A stretch of 64,000 nt of DNA from the NCBI RefSeq assembly GCF_943193025.1, contig NZ_CALPCQ010000003.1, forward strand, positions 1 through 64,000, in the 5' to 3' direction. Below the pieces are notes generated by a model. It had not been told where the DNA came from, ran no database searches, and was given only the letters and a program-made list of their open reading frames with translations. The number at the start of each line of letters is the position of its first letter. Within the stretch, counting starts at the first letter, position 1. This stretch comes from Lactobacillus agrestimuris. GTDB lineage: Bacteria > Bacillota > Bacilli > Lactobacillales > Lactobacillaceae. Made by a program: the position numbers and the translations under genes. Positions 56,423 to 64,000 of this stretch are shown here, piece after piece.

Positions 56423-56449
56423 TTAATTCCTCCCTTACTTGAGTAAAGA

Positions 56450-56560
56450 AAAAGCCTTCAAGTGCTTATTGACCCAAATAAGCTAATCTTGAAAGCTTTT
56501 AATAATTTATTTAAAAACCCAACCACTAAAAGATATTTAATTAATCCAATTTTAATGGTT
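56450..56560 (-). terminator. Two consecutive hairpins between P1B ATPase and antiporter genes
   Basis: On the minus strand the first stem (around 56510-56560) pairs AACCA-TAAAA with TTTTA-TGGTT before GGGTTTTT. The second (56450-56500) is a long interrupted stem: AAGC, TTCAAG and GCTTATT pair with AATAAGC, CTTGAA and GGCTT, followed by TTTTTCTTT. They end the ATPase transcript; the second could also belong to the antiporter leader. Confidence 0.65.
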
Positions 56561-56578
56561 TTATTTCAGGGATGCAAG

Positions 56579-58453
56579 TTACTTGCGAGGAATCCCTGTT
56601 TGTTCTGGATTCTTAGGTTCAGTCTTAGCAAGTAAGGCCAAACAAATTGTAATTAAGTCGACAACTTCTTGTAAGACGGCACCAGCCATTGGAGGAATGA
56701 TACCAGTTGCGGCCACAATTTCTAAGATAATAACAATTGTGATAGCTGTTAAAACATCGATGTTAGCAACCTTCATAGTGTGCTTACCAATGGCAACGGC
56801 ATCGTTAATCTTGCTTAAATCGTTAACCATGATTACGGCATCAGCACTTTCACTGGCAGCAGTAGCACCTTTAGCACCCATAGCAATACCGACATCAGCT
56901 GCAGTTAAACTTGGTGCATCATTAACACCGTCACCAGTCATAACGACAGGACGAAGGTCAGCAGGAACTGACTTGATAGCCTCGATCTTTTCTTTAGGAA
57001 GAAGATCAGCTTTAACAGTGGTTACGCCTGCTTCTTTACCAATGGCATCGGCAACACTTTGACGGTCACCAGTAAGCATCATAATTTGCTTAGCACCTTG
57101 ACGACGAAGACGGGCAATTGTTTCTGGAGTTTCAGGACGAATTTGGTCCTTTAAAGTAATGTAACCAGCAAACTTGCCATCAACTGAAATATAAATTGCA
57201 GTTGAGTCAACGTTGATTTTTTCATGATTTGGTGCAACGAAGTCCAATTTACCAACCATAACGTGCTTACCATCAACATCACCTTCAACACCTTGAGCAG
57301 TAGTTTCCTTTAAGTTAATAACTTCATGGATTTGATCCTTTGAAGTGCTCTTAACTAATGAAACAGCCATGATGTGTGAAGATTGTTGTTCAGCACTTGC
57401 GGCCAAACTTTGAATTTCTTCTTTAGTAAAGCCTTCTGTTGGAACAACTTCGCCAATTTCAAGTTTGTTTTCAGTTAAAGTACCAGTCTTATCGAAAGCA
57501 AAAGTTTTAGCACGAGATAATTTTTCAAGTGTTGGACCAGACTTTACGATAATGTGGTGACGAGACATTGAACTCATACCTGATACCAAAGCAACAGGGG
57601 CGGCTATCAAAAGTGGACATGGAGAAGCAACAACCATAACTTCTGCGAAACGTTGGAAGTTCCAGCCACCCATTGCCATAGCAATAATACCTATTACCAG
57701 GGAAATAATTGTAAATGGAACAGCGTAACGATCGGCCATTTGCACGAACTTAGCAGGTTGAGCTTCAGCAGACTTAACCAAAGCAACGATTGACTGGTAT
57801 TCTGAATCTTTAGCAAGCTTAGTTATTTCAACTTCAACAGCAGTATCACCGTTAATTGAACCTGACATTAAATCATCGCCAGGCTTTTTATTTACAGGTA
57901 CAGATTCACCAGTAAGTGATGATTGGTCAAAGCTTGATGCACCATCAACGATTTTACCGTCAACAGGTACTTGTTCACCGGGCTTAACAACTATGTGATC
58001 ACCAATTTTAAGATCGTCAACATTAACTTCAACTAATTTACCATCAACTAACTTGTTAGCCTTACGTGGATTGTTATTAAGTAATGATCTAAGTTCCTTA
58101 TCAGCTTGGCTAGTTGCGTAATCTTCAAGTGATTCACCACCTGTGAACATTACTAAGATCATCCAAGCTGCCCAGTAATCCCCGATAGCCATAGTTGAAA
58201 TAATAGCGATGATAGCTAAAACATCGACACCCCAACGGCCACCTTTAATGTCATCGATCATTTCAATTGCCATTGTGATGGCTTCATAAATACCGAAAAT
58301 ATCGATTAACACACCTGCTATTGGCCAAGCGGCAGTATGAAAACTCCCAATTGTCCATGGACCGATTGATGGTTTATGACAGATGAAATCAAGGATAACG
58401 CCGATAATTCCGAGAATTAGGACGACGAATAACTTCCAGTTACGTTTAAACAT
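56579..58453 (-). CDS. P1B-type heavy-metal ATPase with non-canonical metal-site motifs
   Basis: 624 residues. DKTGTLT, TGES and GDGVNDAPS mark a P-type ATPase. The transmembrane metal site is SPCP (VVASPCPLLIAAP), not CPC. The nucleotide-domain HP pair is replaced by SSHIMA, and the last-helix motif reads LQEVVDL rather than the H-E-G or D-G patterns of known Co/Zn pumps. No N-terminal metal-binding domain is present. It probably exports a divalent metal; which one cannot be said. The stop codon lies within a perfect hairpin (56565-56600). A duplicated promoter precedes it. Confidence 0.88.
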   Translation of the reverse strand: MFKRNWKLFVVLILGIIGVILDFICHKPSIGPWTIGSFHTAAWPIAGVLIDIFGIYEAITMAIEMIDDIKGGRWGVDVLAIIAIISTMAIGDYWAAWMILVMFTGGESLEDYATSQADKELRSLLNNNPRKANKLVDGKLVEVNVDDLKIGDHIVVKPGEQVPVDGKIVDGASSFDQSSLTGESVPVNKKPGDDLMSGSINGDTAVEVEITKLAKDSEYQSIVALVKSAEAQPAKFVQMADRYAVPFTIISLVIGIIAMAMGGWNFQRFAEVMVVASPCPLLIAAPVALVSGMSSMSRHHIIVKSGPTLEKLSRAKTFAFDKTGTLTENKLEIGEVVPTEGFTKEEIQSLAASAEQQSSHIMAVSLVKSTSKDQIHEVINLKETTAQGVEGDVDGKHVMVGKLDFVAPNHEKINVDSTAIYISVDGKFAGYITLKDQIRPETPETIARLRRQGAKQIMMLTGDRQSVADAIGKEAGVTTVKADLLPKEKIEAIKSVPADLRPVVMTGDGVNDAPSLTAADVGIAMGAKGATAASESADAVIMVNDLSKINDAVAIGKHTMKVANIDVLTAITIVIILEIVAATGIIPPMAGAVLQEVVDLITICLALLAKTEPKNPEQTGIPRK

Positions 58454-58482
58454 TTTTAGTCCTCCACTAAATATAGAATCTA

Positions 58483-58580
58483 AATACTATACAATTTTAT
58501 CATTTTTTATCATTTATGAAGTAATTGTAAATCTTAATACTATACAATTTTATCACTTACGAGGCAATTGTAAATCTTAC
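58483..58580 (-). repeat. Duplicated promoter/operator unit upstream of the P1B ATPase
   Basis: A 20-bp sequence (AATACTATACAATTTTATCA) occurs at 58483-58502 and again at 58536-58555, and a linked 14-bp AATTGTAAATCTTA occurs at 58523-58536 and 58566-58579. On the minus strand the distal copy has -35 TTGCCT, a 17-nt spacer and -10 TATAGT. The proximal copy has 10 extra bases between the same elements. TACAATT and AATTGTA form an inverted repeat in each unit. Confidence 0.7.
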
Positions 58581-58616
58581 CAATATTCCCTAGATATTAT
58601 CTATTTTAACTAAAAT

Positions 58617-58652
58617 AAAAAAGTGCCTATATCTAAATAGATATAAGCGCAA
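58617..58652 (-). terminator. Terminator of the CBS-domain gene
   Basis: On the minus strand GCGCTTATATCT pairs with AGATATAGGCAC (near perfect) across a 4-nt loop and is followed by T6. Confidence 0.85.
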
Positions 58653-58670
58653 ATTTAATGTTGCAAGTAA

Positions 58671-59147
58671 TTATTTTTCTTTTATTTTCCGAACTTGATA
58701 ATTGGATTCAAACGTATGAGTTACATAGTTGAAGGCCTTAATCCATTCACGTCGTGTTAATAAGCCTTGAAAGACACCGTTATCATCAACTACTGGTAAA
58801 AAGGCATTATCAATTAATAGATGCAGTTGCGTTTCTAAGGTAGTATCAACGAAATTTATTTTATCAAAATCTGTCTGCATTACGTCTTTTACCTTTAGTT
58901 CATTTAATGGATCAATTGAGATGGTATCGGTTGTTAGCATTTTATCAGTGATCATTGCTAAGCTAAGTAGCCCAACAACGCGACGTTTTTTATCTAGCAC
59001 GGGAATTTTTGAATATTTTACTTTAGTTAAAATTAAAAATGCATGGTAGAGCGGATTGTCGTCTTGAACGAAAGCAATCCGACTTGCTGGAACCAAAAAG
59101 GAACCAGACTTTTCTTCAATTAACTTTTGGATAGCCGGTGAAAACAT
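58671..59147 (-). CDS. cbpB: CBS-pair protein, CbpB/DarB-like (c-di-AMP receptor family)
   Basis: 158 residues comprising two CBS motifs (about 15-75 and 85-140) and nothing else. The opening SFLVPASRIAFVQDDNPLYHAFLILTK segment and IPVLDKKRRVVGLL resemble Bacillus subtilis YkuL (DarB), a c-di-AMP-binding regulator of RelA and pyruvate carboxylase. Binding here is inferred. AAAGGAA precedes ATG. The c-di-AMP phosphodiesterase gdpP lies in the same window but is not linked. Confidence 0.82.
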   Translation of the reverse strand: MFSPAIQKLIEEKSGSFLVPASRIAFVQDDNPLYHAFLILTKVKYSKIPVLDKKRRVVGLLSLAMITDKMLTTDTISIDPLNELKVKDVMQTDFDKINFVDTTLETQLHLLIDNAFLPVVDDNGVFQGLLTRREWIKAFNYVTHTFESNYQVRKIKEK

Positions 59148-59203
59148 AATATAATTCCTTTCCTTAATTCTATTTTATTTCAAAAAAACAAATAATGGAA
59201 AAG

Positions 59204-59500
59204 GAAAAGGCCCGCAAGATTTTGCGAGCCTTATAAGTTTCATCTACTTTGGAGGAGTAAGAATGAATGAAATAAAAAAGTGGGAGTATGTAGCAAGCAT
59301 CTACCGCCTTGCTACGGTTTATATAATACGTGTTAATTGTGAATTAAAAGTGTAAAAAATCTTATGAATTAGTAAAGAAATTTCTGAGATTTTTTAAAGA
59401 TACTTATTTTTTATAAGAAAAGCCCACGTATTAACGTGAGCCGAAAGGGATAGATATGAAATTGGCATAGTGCCAATTGAATTTTTATTTTCATTATTTA
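59204..59500 (+). other. Hairpin/mini-ORF leader-like region
   Basis: In order: hairpin AAGGC-GCAA/TTGC-GCCTT (59206-59232); TTTGGAGGAGTAAGA and a 30-codon ORF; hairpin GCCCACGT/ACGTGAGC (59416-59440); AAAGGG with a 4-codon frame; perfect hairpin AATTGGCA/TGCCAATT (59461-59480) followed by a T-rich run; then TTGGAGGAGTATGAATGAA with frames of 7 and 10 codons. The two GGAGGAGTA-(A/T)GAATGAA segments are nearly identical. No larger gene is present between 59148 and 59724. Confidence 0.5.
59263..59355 (+). CDS. Possible 30-residue peptide
   Basis: Reads MNEIKKWEYVASIYRLATVY then IIRVNCELKV, with a strong GGAGGAG ribosome-binding site 6 nt upstream. It contains one Cys and a hydrophobic middle. 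The DNA also forms a perfect hairpin (GTAGCAAG/CTTGCTAC) inside the frame, so the region could instead be a small RNA. Not recognised. Confidence 0.35.
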   Translation: MNEIKKWEYVASIYRLATVYIIRVNCELKV

Positions 59501-59724
59501 CTTGGAGGAGTATGAATGAAAAACAAAAAAGTTGAGTGTAACAAGTGAAATCTTGGAACATAACTTGTTACATATATTATTCTAGCTCTAATTTGTGAAT
59601 AAAATATGACAAATTTGTTTCAATTGTAGCTTTATATATTTTATTTTGCAGGAATCAATACATGACAACTGCCTAGACTGTTCTTATAATGAATAAGTAA
59701 TTCTAATTGAAAGGAGTATTTTAT

Positions 59725-60861
59725 TTGAAAAAGATAGGAAAAACTATTGTTAAGTTAATGATAATACTCCTGGTTATTGCAGGAATTGGAACAGGAGCCT
59801 ATTTTGGTTATCAATTTTATCAAAATATTCAATTTGAGCGTTCACGGCCAAAAGTTACCCTAGCCAAAGATGGTACTAATACAAACGCCGCTTGGCAATT
59901 GACTAAAAAGTATCAGAAAAATCTCCAGCATAATTATCCATTTATCCAAAAAGTCTCACATTATGTAACACCGCGAACTTGGGACGGATATGATTTCACT
60001 GTACCTGGTCTTGTTGCTACTAAGAGTTATGACTTCAAGGCTAAGAAGTGGGATACTGCAGATTCGATGACGCCGCAAGGATTAACAGTCGCAGGGACGT
60101 ATATCTTAATTACGGCCTATGATGGTGCTCATGAGCATAACTCAGTTGTGTATGTTCTTAATAAAAGGACCGGTAAATATATTAAAACAATTCAAATTGC
60201 AGGAAGACCGCATCTAGGCGGAATTGCCTATGATCCCAAAGCTAAAAACATTTGGATAACTGGTTCAATGGGTCAATCTTCAGCACTAATGTCATTTACA
60301 ATGAGTGCTTTGAAGAAGTACCGTTTAGGAAGCCGAATCCCAATTGAATATAATAATAAAATCTCGATTCCAACTATGGAACGAGCATCAGCAGTCACTT
60401 ACTATGATGACCAATTATTTGTCGGCCTCTTTAACATGTATGGCAAAGGCAGAATTGCTGCATATACGATTTCTCGAAGCGGGAAAAATAAAAATTCAAT
60501 CACTAATAATGAAATTAAATCTGTGACTGGTAATGTTTCTTGGTCTGATCCAGCAGGTGAAGCTTCAATGGATAAACAGATTCAAGGAATTGCTATATAT
60601 AATGATAAGATTTTTCTGAGTCAATCATATGGAAGCGGAAATTCTAGACTATATGTGTTCCCAGTTACTGCAATTAATTCACTTGATGAAAAGAATGCCT
60701 CGCTTGTGATTGAGATGCCACCATATTTGGAACAAATTACTGCTTATAAAGGTCAGCTTTTATGTCTATTTGAATCGGGTTCCAAGATCTACGCTAAACG
60801 CAATATTGTGGTTATGGATCGGATTCTATCGATGAATATCAATGCCTTATTTGGAAATTAG
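59725..60861 (+). CDS. Membrane-anchored extracellular beta-propeller-like protein
   Basis: 378 residues from TTG, which has AAAGGAG 8 nt upstream; an earlier TTG lies before that ribosome-binding site. An N-terminal membrane anchor (about 8-30) is followed by an extracytoplasmic domain with recurring strand-rich segments (MTPQGLTVAGTYILITAYD, HLGGIAYDPKAKNIWITG, QIQGIAIYNDKIFLSQSYG), a spacing typical of YVTN/SMP-30-like propellers. There are no sortase motif or catalytic signatures. It may act in envelope biology. It reads in the same direction as the small membrane gene and dltXAB downstream. Confidence 0.75.
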   Translation: MKKIGKTIVKLMIILLVIAGIGTGAYFGYQFYQNIQFERSRPKVTLAKDGTNTNAAWQLTKKYQKNLQHNYPFIQKVSHYVTPRTWDGYDFTVPGLVATKSYDFKAKKWDTADSMTPQGLTVAGTYILITAYDGAHEHNSVVYVLNKRTGKYIKTIQIAGRPHLGGIAYDPKAKNIWITGSMGQSSALMSFTMSALKKYRLGSRIPIEYNNKISIPTMERASAVTYYDDQLFVGLFNMYGKGRIAAYTISRSGKNKNSITNNEIKSVTGNVSWSDPAGEASMDKQIQGIAIYNDKIFLSQSYGSGNSRLYVFPVTAINSLDEKNASLVIEMPPYLEQITAYKGQLLCLFESGSKIYAKRNIVVMDRILSMNINALFGN

Positions 60862-60873
60862 AAAGGAAATTAA

Positions 60874-61185
60874 ATGAATCAAAATCCACGTACCAAGGTC
60901 CATTTTTGGATTAAATTTTCAGGTTGGTTCTGTCTTTTGCCAGCAACCACTTGCTTATACTTATTTCAAAATTTACAGGGAACGTATATGTCTTACTTGT
61001 ATTTAATTGAATTAATAATTACGATTGTCTTTGGAGTGTTTTTACTGACGACAGCCAAGTCCACTCGTTGGGAAACCCCCAATAATATTTTAAGGGCAAC
61101 AATTTTTGCATTTATCTTTGTTGGACTAATTGAATTTATTCCGCTGTTTATCGCATATCGATCTTGTAAGCGGTTGAACAGTTAG
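60874..61185 (+). CDS. Small membrane protein, unknown function
   Basis: 103 residues with three predicted membrane helices (about 12-30, 39-60, 72-94). It begins MNQNPRTKVHFWIKFSGWF. AAGGAAA precedes ATG, and it starts 12 nt after the propeller-like gene, so the two are probably co-transcribed. No family recognised. It is 100 bp upstream of dltX. Confidence 0.7.
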   Translation: MNQNPRTKVHFWIKFSGWFCLLPATTCLYLFQNLQGTYMSYLYLIELIITIVFGVFLLTTAKSTRWETPNNILRATIFAFIFVGLIEFIPLFIAYRSCKRLNS

Positions 61186-61285
61186 AGATGATGTAGAAAT
61201 TATTTAAATTTGGTAAAATAATCAGTGAACGCCAATTATCTGTAGTAAGATAAGGCATAAATAATGTTGTTACTGAGGGAGAAAA

Positions 61286-61438
61286 ATGGAAAACACAAAA
61301 AAAGTTGACTCTCGAGGCAAAAAAATTGGGATGTTTGTCTTGAAGACGATTATTTATTTTGCAATTCTCATGGCCCTAATTTATTTATATGAATACAGTG
61401 GTCTTAACTCTGTCCACTTTATTTATAATGAATTCTAA
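61286..61438 (+). CDS. dltX: DltX, small D-alanylation membrane protein
   Basis: 50 residues: a basic N-terminal part, one membrane helix (about 17-36), and a C-terminal NSVHFIYNEF matching the conserved FIYNxF-like end of the DltX family (PF12459) that begins most dlt operons. The C-terminus contributes to D-alanyl transfer with DltB and DltD. GAGGGAG precedes ATG, and dltA starts 14 nt downstream. Confidence 0.9.
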   Translation: MENTKKVDSRGKKIGMFVLKTIIYFAILMALIYLYEYSGLNSVHFIYNEF

Positions 61439-61452
61439 GGCGGTGTTAATAA

Positions 61453-62967
61453 ATGATCGAAAATGTAATTAAGAAAATCGATGAGATCGCAGTAAGTGAA
61501 CCTGATCGTGAAGTCTATGACTATCTTGGTGAGACTAACACTTATGGCGATTTAAAGAAACGTTCAGATGAGTGGGCACATAAGATAGCTAGCCTTGATA
61601 TTCCTGAAAAGGACCCAATCATGATTTGGGGTGGTCAAAACTTCGAAATGGTTGCAAGTTTTTTAGGTTGTGTTAAAGCAGGTCATGCTTACATTCCTAT
61701 TGCTAGTTACTCAAACGCTGAACGTTTGACCATGATTAAAGAAGTATCAGAAGCTAAGGTTGTTCTTGCAATTGATGAATTGCCTGATGTTGATTTAACT
61801 GATATTCAAGTTGTAAAGCCAGAAGATGTTGAAGCTGGTGTTTTTGCGACTGATGAAAGTAAATTCGTCAGTGGTGATGATAACTTTTACATTATCTTTA
61901 CCTCCGGGACTACCGGTAAGCCAAAGGGTGTACAAATTAGTCACGATAACTTACTTAGCTTTGTAAATTGGGAATTATCGGACTTTAATTTACCAGAACA
62001 TCCAAGCTTCTTGGCACAAGCCCCATATTCATTCGACTTATCAGTGATGAGCTTGTATCCAGCATTGACTGCTGCAGGTAAACTCGTGGTATTACCACAT
62101 GATGTAACGCAAAACTTTGCGCAATTATTCAGCACTTTGCCTAAGCTCCAATTCAATGTTTGGGTTTCTACTCCATCATTTGCACAAATGTGCTTCTTGG
62201 ATAAGACATTTGATGGTGAACACCACCCAGATATGACACACTTTTTATTCTGTGGAGAAGAGCTTCCACATACTGAAGCTGCAAACTTACGTAAGAAGTT
62301 TCCAAAAGCACATATTTTCAATACTTATGGTCCAACTGAAACTACTGTTGCAGTTACCCAAGTTGAAATTACTGATGAAATTTTAGAAAAATATGATCGC
62401 TTACCAATCGGTCGTGTTAAAGAAGATACTAAGATCACAATTGATACTTCAAAGGGTGATAAGCCAGGTGAAGGTGAAATTATTATTAGTGGTCCGAGTG
62501 TTTCAAAGGGTTACATGAATAATCCTGAAAAGACTGAAGCAGCTTTCTTTAAAGAAGCTGGTGATGAATATGCAAGTTACCGTTCAGGAGATGCAGGTTT
62601 CTTTGACGGCGACATGCTTTTCTACCGCGGAAGAATTGACTTTCAAATTAAATTTAATGGTTACCGAATCGAACTTGAAGAAATCAATTTTTACTTAAGT
62701 AAAAATGATTTAGTTCGTTACGGTGTTGCTGCACCTAAGTACAGTAAAGATCATACTGTTAAACAGATTGTGGCTGAAATTGAACTTAAAGATGGCGTTT
62801 CACGTAAGTATTCTGAAGCAGAATTGACTAAGATGATTCGTGAAGATTTAGCTAAGAATGTGATGCCATATATGATTCCTCAACGTTTCGTTTACAAGGA
62901 TTCGTTGCCAATTTCACAAAACGGTAAAGTTGATATTAAGGCCGTTATTAAGGAGGTTAATAAGTAG
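61453..62967 (+). CDS. dltA: D-alanine--D-alanyl carrier protein ligase
   Basis: 504 residues, an adenylation-domain enzyme: P-loop TSGTTGKPKGV near residue 152, NTYGPTETTVA near residue 294, YRSGDAG, and the catalytic lysine in ISQNGKVDIKA near the C-terminus. It activates D-alanine with ATP and loads it onto DltC for D-alanylation of lipoteichoic and wall teichoic acids. AAGGCGG precedes ATG. The stop overlaps the dltB GTG by one base. Confidence 0.97.
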   Translation: MIENVIKKIDEIAVSEPDREVYDYLGETNTYGDLKKRSDEWAHKIASLDIPEKDPIMIWGGQNFEMVASFLGCVKAGHAYIPIASYSNAERLTMIKEVSEAKVVLAIDELPDVDLTDIQVVKPEDVEAGVFATDESKFVSGDDNFYIIFTSGTTGKPKGVQISHDNLLSFVNWELSDFNLPEHPSFLAQAPYSFDLSVMSLYPALTAAGKLVVLPHDVTQNFAQLFSTLPKLQFNVWVSTPSFAQMCFLDKTFDGEHHPDMTHFLFCGEELPHTEAANLRKKFPKAHIFNTYGPTETTVAVTQVEITDEILEKYDRLPIGRVKEDTKITIDTSKGDKPGEGEIIISGPSVSKGYMNNPEKTEAAFFKEAGDEYASYRSGDAGFFDGDMLFYRGRIDFQIKFNGYRIELEEINFYLSKNDLVRYGVAAPKYSKDHTVKQIVAEIELKDGVSRKYSEAELTKMIREDLAKNVMPYMIPQRFVYKDSLPISQNGKVDIKAVIKEVNK

Positions 62968-64000
62968 TGAATTTTAACTTCATTAACCTACAGCCTTATT
63001 CCAATCCGCAATACTTCATTTACTTGATGATTGCGCTTATTCCGATGATTCTTGGTTTGTATTTCGGCAAACGACTAAAGATTTATGAAGCAATCTTTTC
63101 TTTAGTTTTCTTATTCTTGATTTTTGACGGTAGTCACTGGCAACAAGGAGTTAACCTGATTCTGTACTTAGTATTTGAATTACTGTTAACATTTGCTTAC
63201 CAGCGCTATCGAACAAGAAAGGGCAGTCCTAACAAGACCTGGATCTTCTGCTTGGCTGTAATCTTGGCAATCTTGCCATTAACTGCAGTAAAGATTTTGA
63301 CGGTTATGCCTGTGGGATCAGTTCCATTTGTTGTTGGGTTCCTCGGAATTTCATATATTACTTTCAAGAATGTTCAAGTAATTATGGAAATTCGTGATGG
63401 AGCTATTAAGAAGATTGAGCCAGGAACTTACATTAGATTCTTGCTCTTCTTCCCAACCATTTCATCTGGTCCTATTGATCGTTACCGTCGTTTCAAGAAG
63501 GACTTCGATAAGGCACCAAGTCGTGATCAATATATTACTGATCTTCAATACGCTGTTCGCTATTTATTCCAAGGATTCTTATACAAGTTTATCTTGGGCT
63601 GGTTCTTTGGAACTTACTGGTTACCAAAAATTAGCCAACAAGCATTATTGATTGGTAATGCTAACGGTGGTCTTAAGTTATCATGGTGGGTTGTAGCTTA
63701 CATGTACTGCTACACTATGTACTTATTCTTTGACTTTGCTGGTTATTCACTTTTTGCTGTGTCAATTTCTTACTTTATGGGAATTCACACTCCAATGAAC
63801 TTTAACAAGCCATTTATTTCAAAGAACATCAAAGATTTCTGGAATCGTTGGCACATGACCTTGTCATTCTGGTTCCGTGATTACATTTACATGCGATTTA
63901 CTTTCTTCGCAATGAAGAAGAAATTGTTTAAGAATAGAATTAGATTATCTCAAGTAGCATATCTACTTTTATTCTTGATCATGGGATTCTGGCATGGTCT
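62967..64000 (+). CDS. dltB: D-alanyl-lipoteichoic acid biosynthesis protein DltB (partial, runs off window)
   Basis: 344 complete codons from GTG (overlapping the dltA stop as TAGTG), with AGGAGG 10 nt upstream. This is an MBOAT-family multi-helix membrane protein. FFPTISSGPIDRYRRFKKDF, KDFWNRWHMTLSFWFRDYIYM and the final MGFWHG with the MBOAT histidine are all visible. It moves D-alanine from DltC across the membrane step. The 3' end, and presumably dltC and dltD, lie beyond position 64000. Confidence 0.95.
   Translation, partial: MNFNFINLQPYSNPQYFIYLMIALIPMILGLYFGKRLKIYEAIFSLVFLFLIFDGSHWQQGVNLILYLVFELLLTFAYQRYRTRKGSPNKTWIFCLAVILAILPLTAVKILTVMPVGSVPFVVGFLGISYITFKNVQVIMEIRDGAIKKIEPGTYIRFLLFFPTISSGPIDRYRRFKKDFDKAPSRDQYITDLQYAVRYLFQGFLYKFILGWFFGTYWLPKISQQALLIGNANGGLKLSWWVVAYMYCYTMYLFFDFAGYSLFAVSISYFMGIHTPMNFNKPFISKNIKDFWNRWHMTLSFWFRDYIYMRFTFFAMKKKLFKNRIRLSQVAYLLLFLIMGFWHG

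Noticed and set aside
55929..56426. 165-codon plus-strand frame antisense to the antiporter gene
   Set aside because: It lies fully within a confident membrane-transporter gene on the other strand; its Lys/Ser/Thr/Ile-rich composition is the mirror of hydrophobic codons.
58483..58580. CRISPR-like repeat
   Set aside because: Only two copies with an unequal insertion and promoter elements; no spacers or cas genes.
62786..62805. GTTTCACGT inside dltA as a third parS site
   Set aside because: Only the left half matches; the right arm is unrelated, and the position is explained by coding sequence.

Overview
The window is a chromosomal replication-origin region of a low-GC Gram-positive bacterium. 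The order rpmH / dnaA-dnaN-yaaA-recF-gyrB-gyrA-rpsF-ssb-rpsR-gdpP-rplI-dnaB, the D-alanylation (dlt) operon, pyruvate oxidase, tandem deoxynucleoside kinases and an ornithine decarboxylase of the Lactobacillus 30a type point to the genus Lactobacillus, most likely the gasseri/johnsonii group. The species call is an inference from gene content. No insertion sequence, prophage, CRISPR array or rRNA operon was seen.

Layout. 0-3 kb: an AT-rich orphan gene, tRNA-Thr(AGT) and a DUF2974-type hydrolase. 3-4.5 kb: a small stress operon (CsbD-like plus GlsB/YeaQ-like) and a ROK fructokinase. 4.6-18.7 kb: the replication and ribosomal block on the minus strand, reading away from the origin. The origin is bipartite: DnaA boxes lie upstream of dnaA (18.77-19.05 kb), and a compact unwinding module with DnaA-trio repeats lies between dnaA and dnaN (17.23-17.35 kb). 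19.2-24 kb: rpmH, rnpA, yidC, mnmE and mnmG on the plus strand. 24.4-29.4 kb: pyruvate oxidase, 6-phosphogluconate dehydrogenase and a ClC transporter.

29.4-64 kb is accessory metabolism and transport. It holds an MFS carrier; an ornithine decarboxylase gene followed by a PLP-lyase-family gene, facing a divergent amino-acid antiporter and a Crp/Fnr regulator; a copper operon (copY, two cupredoxins, Cu-ATPase) with two cop boxes; a DUF4097 lipoprotein; three NCS2 purine permeases, one behind a guanine-type purine riboswitch; a sugar permease; dGK/dAK kinases; nagB with two NagR/DasR-like operators; a MacB-like ABC exporter; YdcF- and CPBP-type membrane proteins; a Na+/H+ antiporter; an unusual P1B ATPase behind a duplicated promoter; a CbpB/DarB-like c-di-AMP sensor candidate; and dltX-dltA-dltB (dltB cut by the window end).

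The most interesting non-genic signals are (i) four to six sites resembling the Noc-binding sequence ATTTCCCGGGAAAT, (ii) two identical parS-like 16-mers, one on each side of the origin and each directly after a stop codon, (iii) the DnaA-trio module, (iv) leaders in which a hairpin separates a strong Shine-Dalgarno from its start codon, and (v) a 59.2-59.5 kb stretch of hairpins and strong ribosome-binding sites driving only tiny reading frames. The first three outline the replication-initiation and chromosome-organisation signals of this origin domain.
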